32,575 nucleotides of DNA, taken from the NCBI RefSeq assembly GCF_008086175.1, contig NZ_VSKM01000020.1, forward strand, positions 1-32,575, given 5' to 3'. The notes beneath the pieces are model-generated. The model was not told the DNA's origin. It saw only the letters and a program-made list of their open reading frames with translations, and ran no database searches. Shown here one piece after another: positions 6,431 to 14,105 of this stretch (its first letter is position 1; each line of letters begins with the position of its first letter). The position numbers and the translations under genes were made by a program. This DNA comes from Bizionia saleffrena (GTDB lineage: Bacteria > Bacteroidota > Bacteroidia > Flavobacteriales > Flavobacteriaceae).

Positions 6431-8233
6431 CTATTCCAATTCTGGAATAGTCACTGCTATAAGTTGTTCCTTATAAAACTGAAGTTCCATTTGAATGTTG
6501 GTGTTTTCAGAAGGTATAGCCGTTAGAAATAAATCTTGATAATAGATAACTCCATTAAACAAATTGTTTTTAAAAGCGTCCCATTTTTTAATTTGTCTAG
6601 CCGTAACTTCTTCTGATATAGTGGCTATTTCATTTTTTAAATAATCGACATACATTTTCAATTCTTTGACAAACATGTTTGGACGATTTATATGTGAAAG
6701 TACAGACTCATTTCCATAAATATGTTGCATCATTTTAGAAAGCGATACTTCCTTATCAAAATAAGCCATATTTGGGCCTGGGCAAATTACAACACCTTGC
6801 TCCTGACCTTTTATTTTAATATCGTTTTCTAAATAAGACGCATTGGCCAAACCAACACAAAGGCAAGCTTTTTCGTTTATCTTCGCTTTGGCGTTTTCAT
6901 ACATATTTAAAGAAACCTCAAATCTTTTAGCTTCTAATTCTTGCAGTTTCACATCTTGATATTTTTTTGAAGCTGTACAAATACCTTCTGGACCCATTTC
7001 TTTACTTAATGCCAAATATTTTTTTGGACAAGAACTTCCTGCTTTGTTGTTATCGATACGTTTTTGTTTGTGGTACTCATTTGTAGTTCCTTTTATCGTG
7101 TTAAAAGGAATTCCTAAAGGCGAAATACCACTTAAATACAGATCTTTTTCTTTAGCATTTGCTAATAATGCCATAGTTTGTTTATCTACAGATGTGGCTT
7201 CTGGAACCAATAAAAAGGGGGTTCCCCAACCTACAGAATCAACCTGATAGTTTTTAAGCAAAAATTCGTGCTCATCTGCTGTTCCAACGCCTCCTTGAAC
7301 CGTAATCTTTAAATCTAAAGGTAGGACTGGAACAATGCGTTCTTTTAGCTTTAATGCTTTTACAAAAACATCGTGAGTGTCTTGTATTAATTCTGCCTTT
7401 TTGTTTTTAAATTCTTCTAAAATAGGTCCTAATAAAATGCCCTCAGTTGCAAAGGCATGTCCACCACAATTTAAGCCAGATTCGATGCGATATTCCGAAA
7501 CCCAAAGCCCTTTTTTGGCTAAAAATTTTCCTTGAATAGTAGCCGAACGATAATCGCTTACTTTAAGAATAATCTTCTTTTTTAACTGGCCTTGACTATC
7601 TGGAAAAAAATCATTGAAATTTTCAAAATAACTGTATAATCTTGGGTTCATTCCAGCCGATAATACAACGGATGAGTTTAAATTACTATTGGCAAAACCA
7701 CGAAGTGAAGCATGTGCATCGTTAAATTCTACTGGTAATTGTTCACCATTAACAAAATTATCTTTATCAACTTTTGTCATGATATTTACATCAATATCAC
7801 CAGCTTTTAAATGCCTTTCCAAATAGTCTAAAATGCTCCCCTTTAGTGCAGAACCTCCATTCAATACATTAGAAAGCTCTTTTTTAATGCTGGATTTATT
7901 TGGCAAGGTAGCTATGAAGTTTTCTAAAGCCAATTTGTTTTCTGTCAATTCTGTTTTAAATTTCGAGAATTTTTCTTTAACAATAGTATCCACTAAATTT
8001 AAATAGGAAGTAATTCGTTCGGCACGATGATCTTGTGCTTTTTTTGTTATTTCTTGATAGGGGAGATTAAATTTTTTGCTGTAAAACGCATTCATTCTTT
8101 CCATAAGTTCATCGTCAATAATGGATATTACAGAAGAAATTCCATATTGTGCCACACGAATGGGACTATCAATAGTATAAGCTAATCCCATTACTGGAAT
8201 ATGAAAAGTGTGTATTGATTTAGGTGAAATCAT
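6431..8233 (-). CDS. Conserved 600-aa protein, possibly FMN TIM-barrel (nitronate monooxygenase-like)
   Basis: The N-terminal FHIPVMGLAYTIDSPIRVAQYGISSVISIIDDELM and the internal GLNCGGHAFATEG, ITVQGGVGTADEHEFLLKNY and VGWGTPFLLVPEAT resemble the layout of nitronate monooxygenase / enoyl reductase II flavoproteins. In those the GG and VGT loops hold the FMN phosphate. Two features do not belong to that core: a long inserted helical part (about residues 55-170), and a C-terminal half with clustered cysteines (SSCPKK, GICTAS, CLCVG, VICPGP) that could bind a metal or Fe-S cluster. No signal peptide or membrane segment is seen. It stands alone on the minus strand with more than 290 bp to each neighbouring gene. 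The enzyme assignment is tentative and the substrate unknown. An antisense ORF inside it is a shadow. Confidence 0.75.
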   Translation of the reverse strand: MISPKSIHTFHIPVMGLAYTIDSPIRVAQYGISSVISIIDDELMERMNAFYSKKFNLPYQEITKKAQDHRAERITSYLNLVDTIVKEKFSKFKTELTENKLALENFIATLPNKSSIKKELSNVLNGGSALKGSILDYLERHLKAGDIDVNIMTKVDKDNFVNGEQLPVEFNDAHASLRGFANSNLNSSVVLSAGMNPRLYSYFENFNDFFPDSQGQLKKKIILKVSDYRSATIQGKFLAKKGLWVSEYRIESGLNCGGHAFATEGILLGPILEEFKNKKAELIQDTHDVFVKALKLKERIVPVLPLDLKITVQGGVGTADEHEFLLKNYQVDSVGWGTPFLLVPEATSVDKQTMALLANAKEKDLYLSGISPLGIPFNTIKGTTNEYHKQKRIDNNKAGSSCPKKYLALSKEMGPEGICTASKKYQDVKLQELEAKRFEVSLNMYENAKAKINEKACLCVGLANASYLENDIKIKGQEQGVVICPGPNMAYFDKEVSLSKMMQHIYGNESVLSHINRPNMFVKELKMYVDYLKNEIATISEEVTARQIKKWDAFKNNLFNGVIYYQDLFLTAIPSENTNIQMELQFYKEQLIAVTIPELE

Positions 8234-8535
8234 CTTTTTAATATTTTTAAAATTAAATAGACTACAAATATGACCTTTCTTATTTCCTTAAAAGCTGACA
8301 TAAATCATACCTCTTATTCTTTTATTAAATTTATCTTGGGAGTATCTATTTAGAATATATTTAAATTTTATTGGGTTATAATTCTTCAAAGACCACAGAA
8401 ATAGGCACACATATATTAATAAATATCTTCTTATGATAAAAAACCTGTTAGATTTAGGTCTTTATAATTTCAAAGTGTAACAAATACTGTTTTTTTAATC
8501 AAAGGGGTACAAACAATTAAAAAAACACGAGTATT
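8234..8535. other. 302-bp intergenic region, no feature resolved
   Basis: Divergent spacer between the 600-aa gene and the hydrolase operon. It is AT-rich, with CATATTTG on the minus strand (8265-8272) one mismatch from a -7 box for the 600-aa gene. I found no full promoter, terminator or RNA gene. Confidence 0.4.
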
Positions 8536-9420
8536 ATGTTAAAATTAATTAGAATTACCATTCTATTAGCTATTACCATTAGCACAACAAATAGCTTCGG
8601 ATTAAATAGAGCAACAGATCTAATCGAAATAACAGACCCTAAACCTTTTACAGTAGAAACTGTTGGGCAAGGCAAGCCAGTTTTATATCTTCCCGGTTTT
8701 GCAACACCTGGTTCCATATGGAAAGAAACGGTTGAAAGTTTAAGCTTAAAAAGAAAATCTTATCTCTTTTCCTATGCTGGCTTTAACGGTAACGCTCCCA
8801 TAAAAATGCCTTGGTATTTAAGTGTCAAAAACGCCATTATTAATTATATAAAAGACAATGATATGACTGATATTATTATAATTGGCCATAGTATGGGAGG
8901 AAATTTGGCTGTAGAAATAGCGTCTGCACTACCGAGTAAAATCTCAAAAATTATAATAGTTGAGGCCTTACCTTGTATGCGTGAAGTAATGATGCCTAAT
9001 GTCCCAGCAGAGAGTTTATATTATGACAGTCCATACAATAAACAAATGCTTGCAATGGATGCGCAACAATTCAAAAAAATGGCGACTATGTTGGCTTCAA
9101 ACATGACATTAAATGAGGATAAAAAGAATAGTCTAACAAATTGGATAGTAGAAGCAGACCGGAACACTTGGGTTTATGGATATACCGATTTATTAAAACT
9201 CGATTTAAGAAATAGCTTAAGCACCGTGACTTGTGAAACGTTGATATTAGGAGCATCCTTCCCTGATGTAAAAATAGCAAGAGAAAACTATGAAAACCAA
9301 TATTCAAACTTATCTAACAAAACAATAATAATGGCTACAAATAGCAAGCATTTTTTAATGTTTGACCAACCAGAATGGTTTTATAAAACTGTAAATGATT
9401 TTTTAATCAATGAGAAATAG
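8536..9420 (+). CDS. Exported alpha/beta-hydrolase
   Basis: The 294 aa start with a signal peptide (about 1-20, ending in TTNSFG). Alpha/beta-hydrolase hallmarks follow: the oxyanion region YLPGFATPGSIW (51-62), the nucleophile elbow GHSMGG with Ser119 (117-122), and the C-terminal His272 in NSKHFLMFDQPEWF. Asp236 or a nearby acid after LILGASFPD would complete the triad. It is a periplasmic or surface serine hydrolase or esterase; the substrate is unknown. The gene overlaps the following sigma-factor gene by 11 bases, so the two are translationally coupled. Coupling an exported hydrolase to an ECF sigma factor suggests an envelope-related response, which is inference. Confidence 0.88.
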   Translation: MLKLIRITILLAITISTTNSFGLNRATDLIEITDPKPFTVETVGQGKPVLYLPGFATPGSIWKETVESLSLKRKSYLFSYAGFNGNAPIKMPWYLSVKNAIINYIKDNDMTDIIIIGHSMGGNLAVEIASALPSKISKIIIVEALPCMREVMMPNVPAESLYYDSPYNKQMLAMDAQQFKKMATMLASNMTLNEDKKNSLTNWIVEADRNTWVYGYTDLLKLDLRNSLSTVTCETLILGASFPDVKIARENYENQYSNLSNKTIIMATNSKHFLMFDQPEWFYKTVNDFLINEK

Positions 9421-9916
9421 TAAAAACGAAGCTTTTGAAACAATTTATCGCCAACATCATCCTATGGTTTTACAAATGTGTTTGGGATTTGTTAGAGGAG
9501 ATAAAGATACTGCCAGCGATTTGTCTCAAGAAATATTTATAAGTGTATGGAATAATTTAGATAAATTTAGAGGAGCGTCATCTTACAAAACCTGGATTTA
9601 CAGGATAACTGTAAATACGTGTTTACACTATGTTAAAAAAGATAAAAAAGTAAGACGCCTTTCAAGTTCAGAAATAGAAAACCAGACATCTATTATAGAT
9701 ACAGAAAAAACAATAAATGATAATATCCCCAAACTTTATAACGCTATTGGACAATTAAAAAGAATAGACAGATTACTAATTATGATGGTTTTGGAAAATC
9801 AAGATTATGATAGTATAGCCGAGGTGATTGGAATAAATCCAGTAAACGTGAGAGTAAAAATTCACAGAATAAAAAAGCGTCTTGAAAAAATTCTAAAAAA
9901 TAACAAAGATGAGTAG
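9410..9916 (+). CDS. ECF-type RNA polymerase sigma factor
   Basis: The 168 aa show region 2 (about 8-75: FETIYRQHHPMVLQMC, DLSQEIFISVWNNL, SYKTWIYRITVNTCLHYV) and region 4 (about 105-160: LLIMMVLENQDYDSIAEVIG, VNVRVKIHRIKKRLEKIL). The short linker and absence of other domains place it among ECF (group 4) sigma factors. It overlaps the hydrolase upstream by 11 bases and the membrane protein downstream by 8 bases, a tight three-gene operon. ECF factors are normally held by an anti-sigma encoded next door; the downstream membrane protein is the only candidate. Confidence 0.93.
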   Translation: MRNSKNEAFETIYRQHHPMVLQMCLGFVRGDKDTASDLSQEIFISVWNNLDKFRGASSYKTWIYRITVNTCLHYVKKDKKVRRLSSSEIENQTSIIDTEKTINDNIPKLYNAIGQLKRIDRLLIMMVLENQDYDSIAEVIGINPVNVRVKIHRIKKRLEKILKNNKDE

Positions 9917-10502
9917 CGATTTTAAAGAACTACAAAGTAAATGGGAGAGTACTAAAAAAAATAGTGAACTTTCCACCACAAACTTTGACGACTTATATAA
10001 AAAAATAAAAATTAAAGAAAAAGAGAATGTTTTTTTTTACTATAGTACAATCATAATTTTATTAGTGACATTAATAGTTATTTCTATATTCTTTTATTAT
10101 GTAGCACCAGTAAAAGAAATGTTGAGCAGGATCGGTGCAGGATTAATGATTTTAGGTTTGGTATTTAGAATTGTCATTGAAATAAGAAGTATCCATAAGG
10201 CAAAACAAATAAACATCCTTGAAACCACATTAAAAACAGCAGATAACGCTATCAAGTTTCATCAATTTAGAAAAACAATTCATCAAGTTATTGCGCCTAT
10301 AATTATTGGTTTATACACTATCGGGTTTTATATGATTACACCCGAATTCAGTCTATATATGAAATTTTGGAATGTAGTTTTAATTGATATTTCGTATGTT
10401 GTTATTGGACTAATTCTTTTTTTTATAATTAGAAAAGGCGTCAAAAAAGAAATGCAAAAACTGACAGATATTGTGAAATTAAAAAATGAAATAACCGATT
10501 AG
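9909..10502 (+). CDS. Four-helix membrane protein, candidate anti-sigma partner
   Basis: The 197 aa have a charged cytoplasmic N-terminus (about 1-38, FKELQSKWESTKKN) and then four hydrophobic segments: about 41-62 (YYSTIIILLVTLIVISIFFY), 70-92, 118-140 and 150-175. It is not a FecR- or RseA-type anti-sigma by sequence. Its ATG overlaps the sigma gene by 8 bases, which is the classic arrangement of an anti-sigma, and the hydrophilic N-terminal 38 residues could bind the sigma factor. The function is inferred from context only; I do not recognise the family. Confidence 0.8.
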   Translation: MSSDFKELQSKWESTKKNSELSTTNFDDLYKKIKIKEKENVFFYYSTIIILLVTLIVISIFFYYVAPVKEMLSRIGAGLMILGLVFRIVIEIRSIHKAKQINILETTLKTADNAIKFHQFRKTIHQVIAPIIIGLYTIGFYMITPEFSLYMKFWNVVLIDISYVVIGLILFFIIRKGVKKEMQKLTDIVKLKNEITD

Positions 10503-10524
10503 AAATCAACAACAGAATACTAAT

Positions 10525-10612
10525 ATTGTATAAAATCTATTTACGCAAATCCTCGCAGATTTTTTATTCAGTTTTTATTTACTAAATGGGTTGTCTAACC
10601 ACGCCACAAACT
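10525..10612. repeat. Intergenic repeat, copy C
   Basis: TTGTATAAAATCTATTTACG, an imperfect hairpin AAATC/GATTT around CTCGCA (10546-10561), TTTATTTACTAAA and then GTCTAACCACGCCACAAAC (10592-10610). It is related to copies A and D, and its last part matches copy F. The first codons proposed for the next ORF lie inside it. Confidence 0.6.
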
Positions 10613-10918
10613 ATAGACGCGAAAGTTGTAAATAACTTGAAAGAAATACTGTCAAAAATAATATCAAAAGAAGATAATGGTCTAGCTCTCGTTGGTAAAA
10701 TATTGATGATTGTTGGAGCAATAATCTCGACGATACTTTATGGGATATTTCTTGGTTGGATTTTTTTCATTGCAGGAATAATTTTTATTTGGTTTAGCGA
10801 ATTACCAAAAAAAGTGAAATGGCTTTGGTCAATAATTCCTATTGTAATTTGGATTCCGCTGACGATACTATTTTTTATAATAATCCCATTACTCTATCAT
10901 TCAATTGTAATTGCGTAA
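10586..10918 (+). CDS. Small membrane protein, unrecognised
   Basis: The 110 aa hold two or three hydrophobic segments (about 40-60 ILMIVGAIISTILYGIFLGW, 62-72, and 82-105 IIPIVIWIPLTILFFIIIPL). The ATG at 10586 lies inside the conserved repeat copy C, so the first dozen residues are probably not part of the protein. The real start may be later, for example TTG at 10639 (LKEILSKII). It overlaps the next ORF by 8 bases. The family is unknown; it could be an inner-membrane orphan. Confidence 0.55.
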   Translation: MGCLTTPQTIDAKVVNNLKEILSKIISKEDNGLALVGKILMIVGAIISTILYGIFLGWIFFIAGIIFIWFSELPKKVKWLWSIIPIVIWIPLTILFFIIIPLLYHSIVIA

Positions 10919-11270
10919 TAAATTAATTCTTAGATTTGTAATTGTATTAGCGATAATAGCTGTTGGAGTGTTAGCGACTAATAATTCAGATAATACACCA
11001 TTTAATTCTGAGCAATGGAAAAATTGTACAGAAAGTGAATCGGATTTATCTTTGCGGTGGAATAGGATACAGAGCTTAAAAGAAAAACACGAGCTGAAAG
11101 GCAAAACTAAAGAAGGTGTTTTTAAATTGTTAGGCGAACCGTTACATCAAATTAATAATAAATTTTACTATTATTTAGGAATGTCAGGTTTTGGGATTAA
11201 CACAGGTACTTTATTCATAGAGTTCGACGAAGATTATACAGTTAAAGATTTCAAGGTTTGGGACGGATAA
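10911..11270 (+). CDS. Small exported protein with a SmpA/BamE-like motif
   Basis: The 119 aa start at a TTG that overlaps the previous stop. An N-terminal hydrophobic stretch (LILRFVIVLAIIAVGVLA) is a signal peptide or anchor. The middle part LKGKTKEGVFKLLGEPLHQ, with YYYLG and FIEFDEDYTVKDFKVW, resembles the short beta-rich proteins that carry the gMtkeeVxxlLGeP motif of SmpA/OmlA-type domains. There is no lipobox. The start is uncertain, since no ATG lies nearby. It is one of several small genes between related repeats. Confidence 0.65.
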   Translation: MRNKLILRFVIVLAIIAVGVLATNNSDNTPFNSEQWKNCTESESDLSLRWNRIQSLKEKHELKGKTKEGVFKLLGEPLHQINNKFYYYLGMSGFGINTGTLFIEFDEDYTVKDFKVWDG

Positions 11271-11289
11271 AACTCTTTATGACACCCTA

Positions 11290-11397
11290 TAAAACTAATT
11301 GCTATTTTTAGCCAATTCACGAAAATCCGCGCGGTCTTTCTATTTATGAACCATTTACTTAAAGTTAACATAAGTTGTGCCTAACCACAAACTTTAT
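11290..11397. repeat. Intergenic repeat, copy D
   Basis: ATTGCTATTTTTAGCC, CACGAAAATCCGCGCGGTCTTTC (hairpin degenerate) and TTATGAACCATTTACT are followed by GTTGTGCCTAACCACAAAC (11374-11392). It is the closest relative of copy A, with about the same order of blocks. Confidence 0.6.
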
Positions 11398-11425
11398 TGG
11401 CGGAACGCACTCAAAATCGAATAGA

Positions 11426-11701
11426 ATGAACAAATTAATAACACGTAGAAACTTGATAATAGCTAATTTTGCAATCGTATCTTACTTTGTACTGATTTGG
11501 CTGATTGATTTTTACGAAATTGATTTTGTTTTAATTGGTGTTTTTAGAGAACTATTGACAATACCATTTCTTTTTGCGCAAATTATTTTTTTAGTCATCG
11601 ACGTAAAATTTTTAATAAAAAATCAAAAAAATTTCTTAATAATAATTAGTGTGTTATTACTCGCAATTTGCTCTATTATTACAATTGGAACTTTTTTTTA
11701 A
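11426..11701 (+). CDS. Small membrane protein, unrecognised
   Basis: The 91 aa begin MNKLITRRNLIIANFA. I chose the ATG at 11426 because the upstream extension to a TTG at 11375 lies in repeat copy D. Three hydrophobic segments are visible: about 9-28, 36-55 and 66-90, the last running to the C-terminal ITIGTFF. No family is recognised. It follows repeat D as the 10586 gene follows repeat C, which suggests a similar origin. Confidence 0.55.
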   Translation: MNKLITRRNLIIANFAIVSYFVLIWLIDFYEIDFVLIGVFRELLTIPFLFAQIIFLVIDVKFLIKNQKNFLIIISVLLLAICSIITIGTFF

Positions 11702-11821
11702 AATCGGATTTAAGCAAGCTTTTAAAAATCAGATTGCCTGTTACATTTATCAAATTGTGCAACTGCTCACGCCATCGGAATTGAAAAACAAGTTAGAATA
11801 AAGCGCTTGCTAGATTCACTG

Positions 11822-11986
11822 AAATGCTAAAAATTGAAAATGGCATTTAGCAGAATAATTAGAACCCCGAAAAAACGAGAAATGTTCAAAATCACAATTT
11901 CAACTTGATCAATGTTAGTTACTTTGCTCGCTAGTTTCTAATTTTACCTTAGGAAAATCCTTGCATACAAACACGTAACTTTCCAT
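11822..11986. repeat. Long direct repeat, copy E (left of the surface-protein gene)
   Basis: The blocks ATGCTAAAAATTGAAAATGG, AATTAGAACCCCGAAAAAAC, GAAATGTTCAAAATC, TCAACTTGATCAATGTTAGT and GGAAAATCCTTGCATACAAA occur in the same order at 13088-13254. The last 24 bases, through CACGTAACTTTCCAT, match copy B up to two bases before the intron there. The rest of the 11702-12163 gap holds the promoter described below and nothing else I can name. Confidence 0.8.
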
Positions 11987-12014
11987 GTAAATACACGCTG
12001 CTATTCACTGAGAG

Positions 12015-12052
12015 AAACCGATAATTGATTGAAACAAACCGATAATGGATTG
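12015..12052 (+). promoter_or_regulatory. Tandem 17-bp direct repeats, likely activator site
   Basis: AAACCGATAATTGATTG (12015-12031) and AAACCGATAATGGATTG (12036-12052) differ at one base and are offset by 21 bp, two helical turns. They end 4 bp before the -33 box of the next promoter. Direct repeats of this spacing are used by LytTR-type response regulators, which are common in Bacteroidota; the assignment to LytTR is a guess. Confidence 0.7.
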
Positions 12053-12056
12053 GCAC

Positions 12057-12087
12057 TTTGTGAAGGGTTACAATCATTCTATTTTTG
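12057..12087 (+). promoter_or_regulatory. Promoter of the surface-protein gene
   Basis: TTTG (12057-12060), 19 bp and TATTTTTG (12080-12087) match TTTG-N19-TAnnTTTG exactly. The coding start follows 76 bp later. The tandem repeats abut it upstream, as expected for activation. Confidence 0.75.
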
Positions 12088-12163
12088 AATACGAAGGAGT
12101 TAAACGCTTATAATTTAATTAAGGACAAACTCTAAAGTTGTATAACTTAAAAAAATAAGAATT

Positions 12164-13048
12164 ATGAAAACCAAAAATTTAAGGCCAGTTCAAATCAATT
12201 TCAATGATCGCAAAAAAATTAGAATTAAAAAAGCAACTCTAATTTTAACCTCAATTACTTTATTACTTTCCTTAACAATTTACGCGCAAGGTTGGATAGG
12301 AAATTCAAATAATTTGATCTCCTATAATTCATCTCTAAATCTTACGCCTCTAAAGGTTGGAATAGGTGTAAATTCGCCTACGTCTCTATTTCATACCAAC
12401 GGAACGTTACGATTTGATGGGTTGTCTCAAGCTACAGGTAAGCCTTTTGATAGACTATTAATAACTGATAGTAATGGTAATGTAAAATGGTATGATTTAA
12501 ACTCTTTATCCCAAGGTGGTGGTGATACTGACTGGTTAAGTGTTACTACAAATCAAATCTCAACAAGTAATACAGAAGACATTTATACAGAAGGAAGAGT
12601 GTTTATGCTTGATAATCCTATCGGAAACAGGAAACCTAGAACGAATGTACATATTACTTACACGAATGATACTGAATATAATCCGAGAAAACTGCCTATA
12701 TTAAGTGAAGATCCAAAGGGTGGAGGGTTGTTGATAGATAATCGCTCTACTAAACTTAATTCAAGAGCGACTTTAACGTTTATATCTCGTGATAGCGAAA
12801 AAACTTTTGAAGCAACAAGCGTTATTTCAAATATTGCGACAGGCGTAGATAAAGCAGATCTAGTCTTCCAAAATGAATATACTGGGCCTGCCGCGATGAG
12901 AGAAACTATGAGGATTACTTCTGATGGTGATGTTTATTTACCAACTTCTAATAGAGGAGTAATACTAACTTCGTCAAATGGGAACTGTTGGAAATTGACA
13001 GTAGATAATACGGGTAACCCTGTATATACTTCAGTAACCTGCCCATAG
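12164..13048 (+). CDS. Secreted surface-type protein
   Basis: The 294 aa begin with a long signal peptide: a basic region to about residue 24, hydrophobic ATLILTSITLLLSLTIYA, with cleavage near AQG. The mature part has VGIGVNSPTSLFHTNGTLRF, the phrase seen in Bacteroidota fibre- or adhesin-like proteins of the ..GIGT..P...LHV type. It ends in GVILTSSNGNCWKLTVDNTGNPVYTSVTCP-like sequence with two cysteines, a C-terminus I associate with secreted fibre-like proteins of this group. The beta-rich, Ser/Thr/Asn-rich composition agrees. It has its own consensus promoter with an activator-like site and is flanked by direct repeats E and F. Export and surface location are likely; the partner is unknown. 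Confidence 0.7.
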   Translation: MKTKNLRPVQINFNDRKKIRIKKATLILTSITLLLSLTIYAQGWIGNSNNLISYNSSLNLTPLKVGIGVNSPTSLFHTNGTLRFDGLSQATGKPFDRLLITDSNGNVKWYDLNSLSQGGGDTDWLSVTTNQISTSNTEDIYTEGRVFMLDNPIGNRKPRTNVHITYTNDTEYNPRKLPILSEDPKGGGLLIDNRSTKLNSRATLTFISRDSEKTFEATSVISNIATGVDKADLVFQNEYTGPAAMRETMRITSDGDVYLPTSNRGVILTSSNGNCWKLTVDNTGNPVYTSVTCP

Positions 13049-13087
13049 GTAAATAGAAATTCAATATAAGAATTCGGCTCAATAGTA

Positions 13088-13265
13088 AAATGCTAAAAAT
13101 CGAAAACGGAATTGAGCGGATTAATTAGAATCCCGAAAAAACAAGAAATGTTCAGAATCCCTATAAAAAATAAAAATTTCAACTTGATCAATGTTAGTTA
13201 CTTTTCTCGCTAGTTTTTAATTTTACTTCAGGAAAATCCTTGCATACAAACACGCCACAAACTAT
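13088..13265. repeat. Long direct repeat, copy F (right of the surface-protein gene)
   Basis: Collinear with 11822-11974, with about 14 extra bases near 13160-13175. It then continues CACGCCACAAACTATATAAA (13251-13270) and GGCCGTTATGTG, matching the end of copy C and resembling the junction sequence around intron copy 1. The rest of the 13049-13449 gap holds only the terminator at 13411. Confidence 0.8.
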
Positions 13266-13410
13266 ATAAAAGGCCGTTATGTGTGATTAAACTCGAGAAA
13301 CGGTTAACAAATAAAAAACGAAACTACCCCTCTTGAAATAGTAAGTAAACTGAAATAAATTAACACTAACCGATAGTCTATAAAAACAACACTTTATTTA
13401 AATGTATCGC

Positions 13411-13443
13411 AAAAAAAAGACGACTTATACAGTCGTCTTTTTT
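13411..13443 (-). terminator. Rho-independent terminator of the HD-hydrolase operon
   Basis: AGACGACT (13418-13425) and AGTCGTCT (13431-13438) form an 8-bp stem with a TATAC loop. A run of A precedes and a run of T follows, so it can work in either direction. It sits just past the stop of the minus-strand operon. Confidence 0.85.
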
Positions 13444-13449
13444 GTTACA

Positions 13450-14103
13450 TTATTTTTTACCATCCCATTCGTTATAAAACTGGTCTAAAAACAAGAGCAT
13501 AAAATCGTGTCTTTTAACAGCGATTTGCGTGCCGGTTTTGGTATTCATTCTATCTTTTAAAAGCAACAGCTTTTCATAAAAATGATTTATGGTTGGTGCT
13601 TCAGAGTTTTTATACTCTTCTTTTGTCATATTTAGCTGCGGTTTAATTTCAGGATTAAACAGTGGCCTGTTTATAAATCCGCCATAATTAAAACAACGCG
13701 CAATGCCTATGGCACCTATGGCATCCAATCGATCGGCATCTTGCACAACATCCAACTCTAAAGACGTAAACTGTTGCGCAGTATTTCCGCCTTTAAAGCT
13801 AATATTTTCTATTATTTTAATAACGTGCTCAATAATATAAGAGTCCGTGTTTTGGGTAAATAAAAACTCTCGTGCTACTTTGGGCCCTACGGTTTCATCG
13901 CCGTTATGAAATTTACTATCGGCAATATCATGTAATAACGCGCCAAGAGCAACGACTAAAGTGTCTACCTGTTCTCGTTTCGCAATAAGTAAGGCGTTTT
14001 TATAAACACGCTCAATATGAAACCAATCGTGGCCACCTTCAGCGTCTTTAAGTTCGCGCTTTACAAATGCAATTGTATTGCTAATTAAAACGTCTTGAGA
14101 CAT
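13450..14103 (-). CDS. HD-domain phosphohydrolase
   Basis: The 217 aa carry the HD signature: H in GHDWFHIERVYKNA (residues 19-32), HDIAD (about 58-62) with FHNGDE, and the conserved DADRLDAIGAIGIAR, characteristic of the YpgQ/YedJ group of HD hydrolases. Related proteins hydrolyse nucleotides such as pyrophosphate-linked or triphosphate substrates with a divalent metal. It is cytoplasmic. It is the last gene of a three-gene minus-strand operon, 2 bp after the desaturase stop, but no functional tie to lipids is evident. Confidence 0.9.
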   Translation of the reverse strand: MSQDVLISNTIAFVKRELKDAEGGHDWFHIERVYKNALLIAKREQVDTLVVALGALLHDIADSKFHNGDETVGPKVAREFLFTQNTDSYIIEHVIKIIENISFKGGNTAQQFTSLELDVVQDADRLDAIGAIGIARCFNYGGFINRPLFNPEIKPQLNMTKEEYKNSEAPTINHFYEKLLLLKDRMNTKTGTQIAVKRHDFMLLFLDQFYNEWDGKK

Positions 14104-14105
14104 TA

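Noticed and set aside
10592-11392. True integron attC sites
   Set aside because: RYYYAAC-like words are present, but no paired GTTRRRY core or integrase could be found, so only a cassette-like resemblance is claimed.
12015-12052. CRISPR-like or tandem-repeat array
   Set aside because: Only two units with a 4-bp gap; it fits a regulator site. No array is seen elsewhere in the window.
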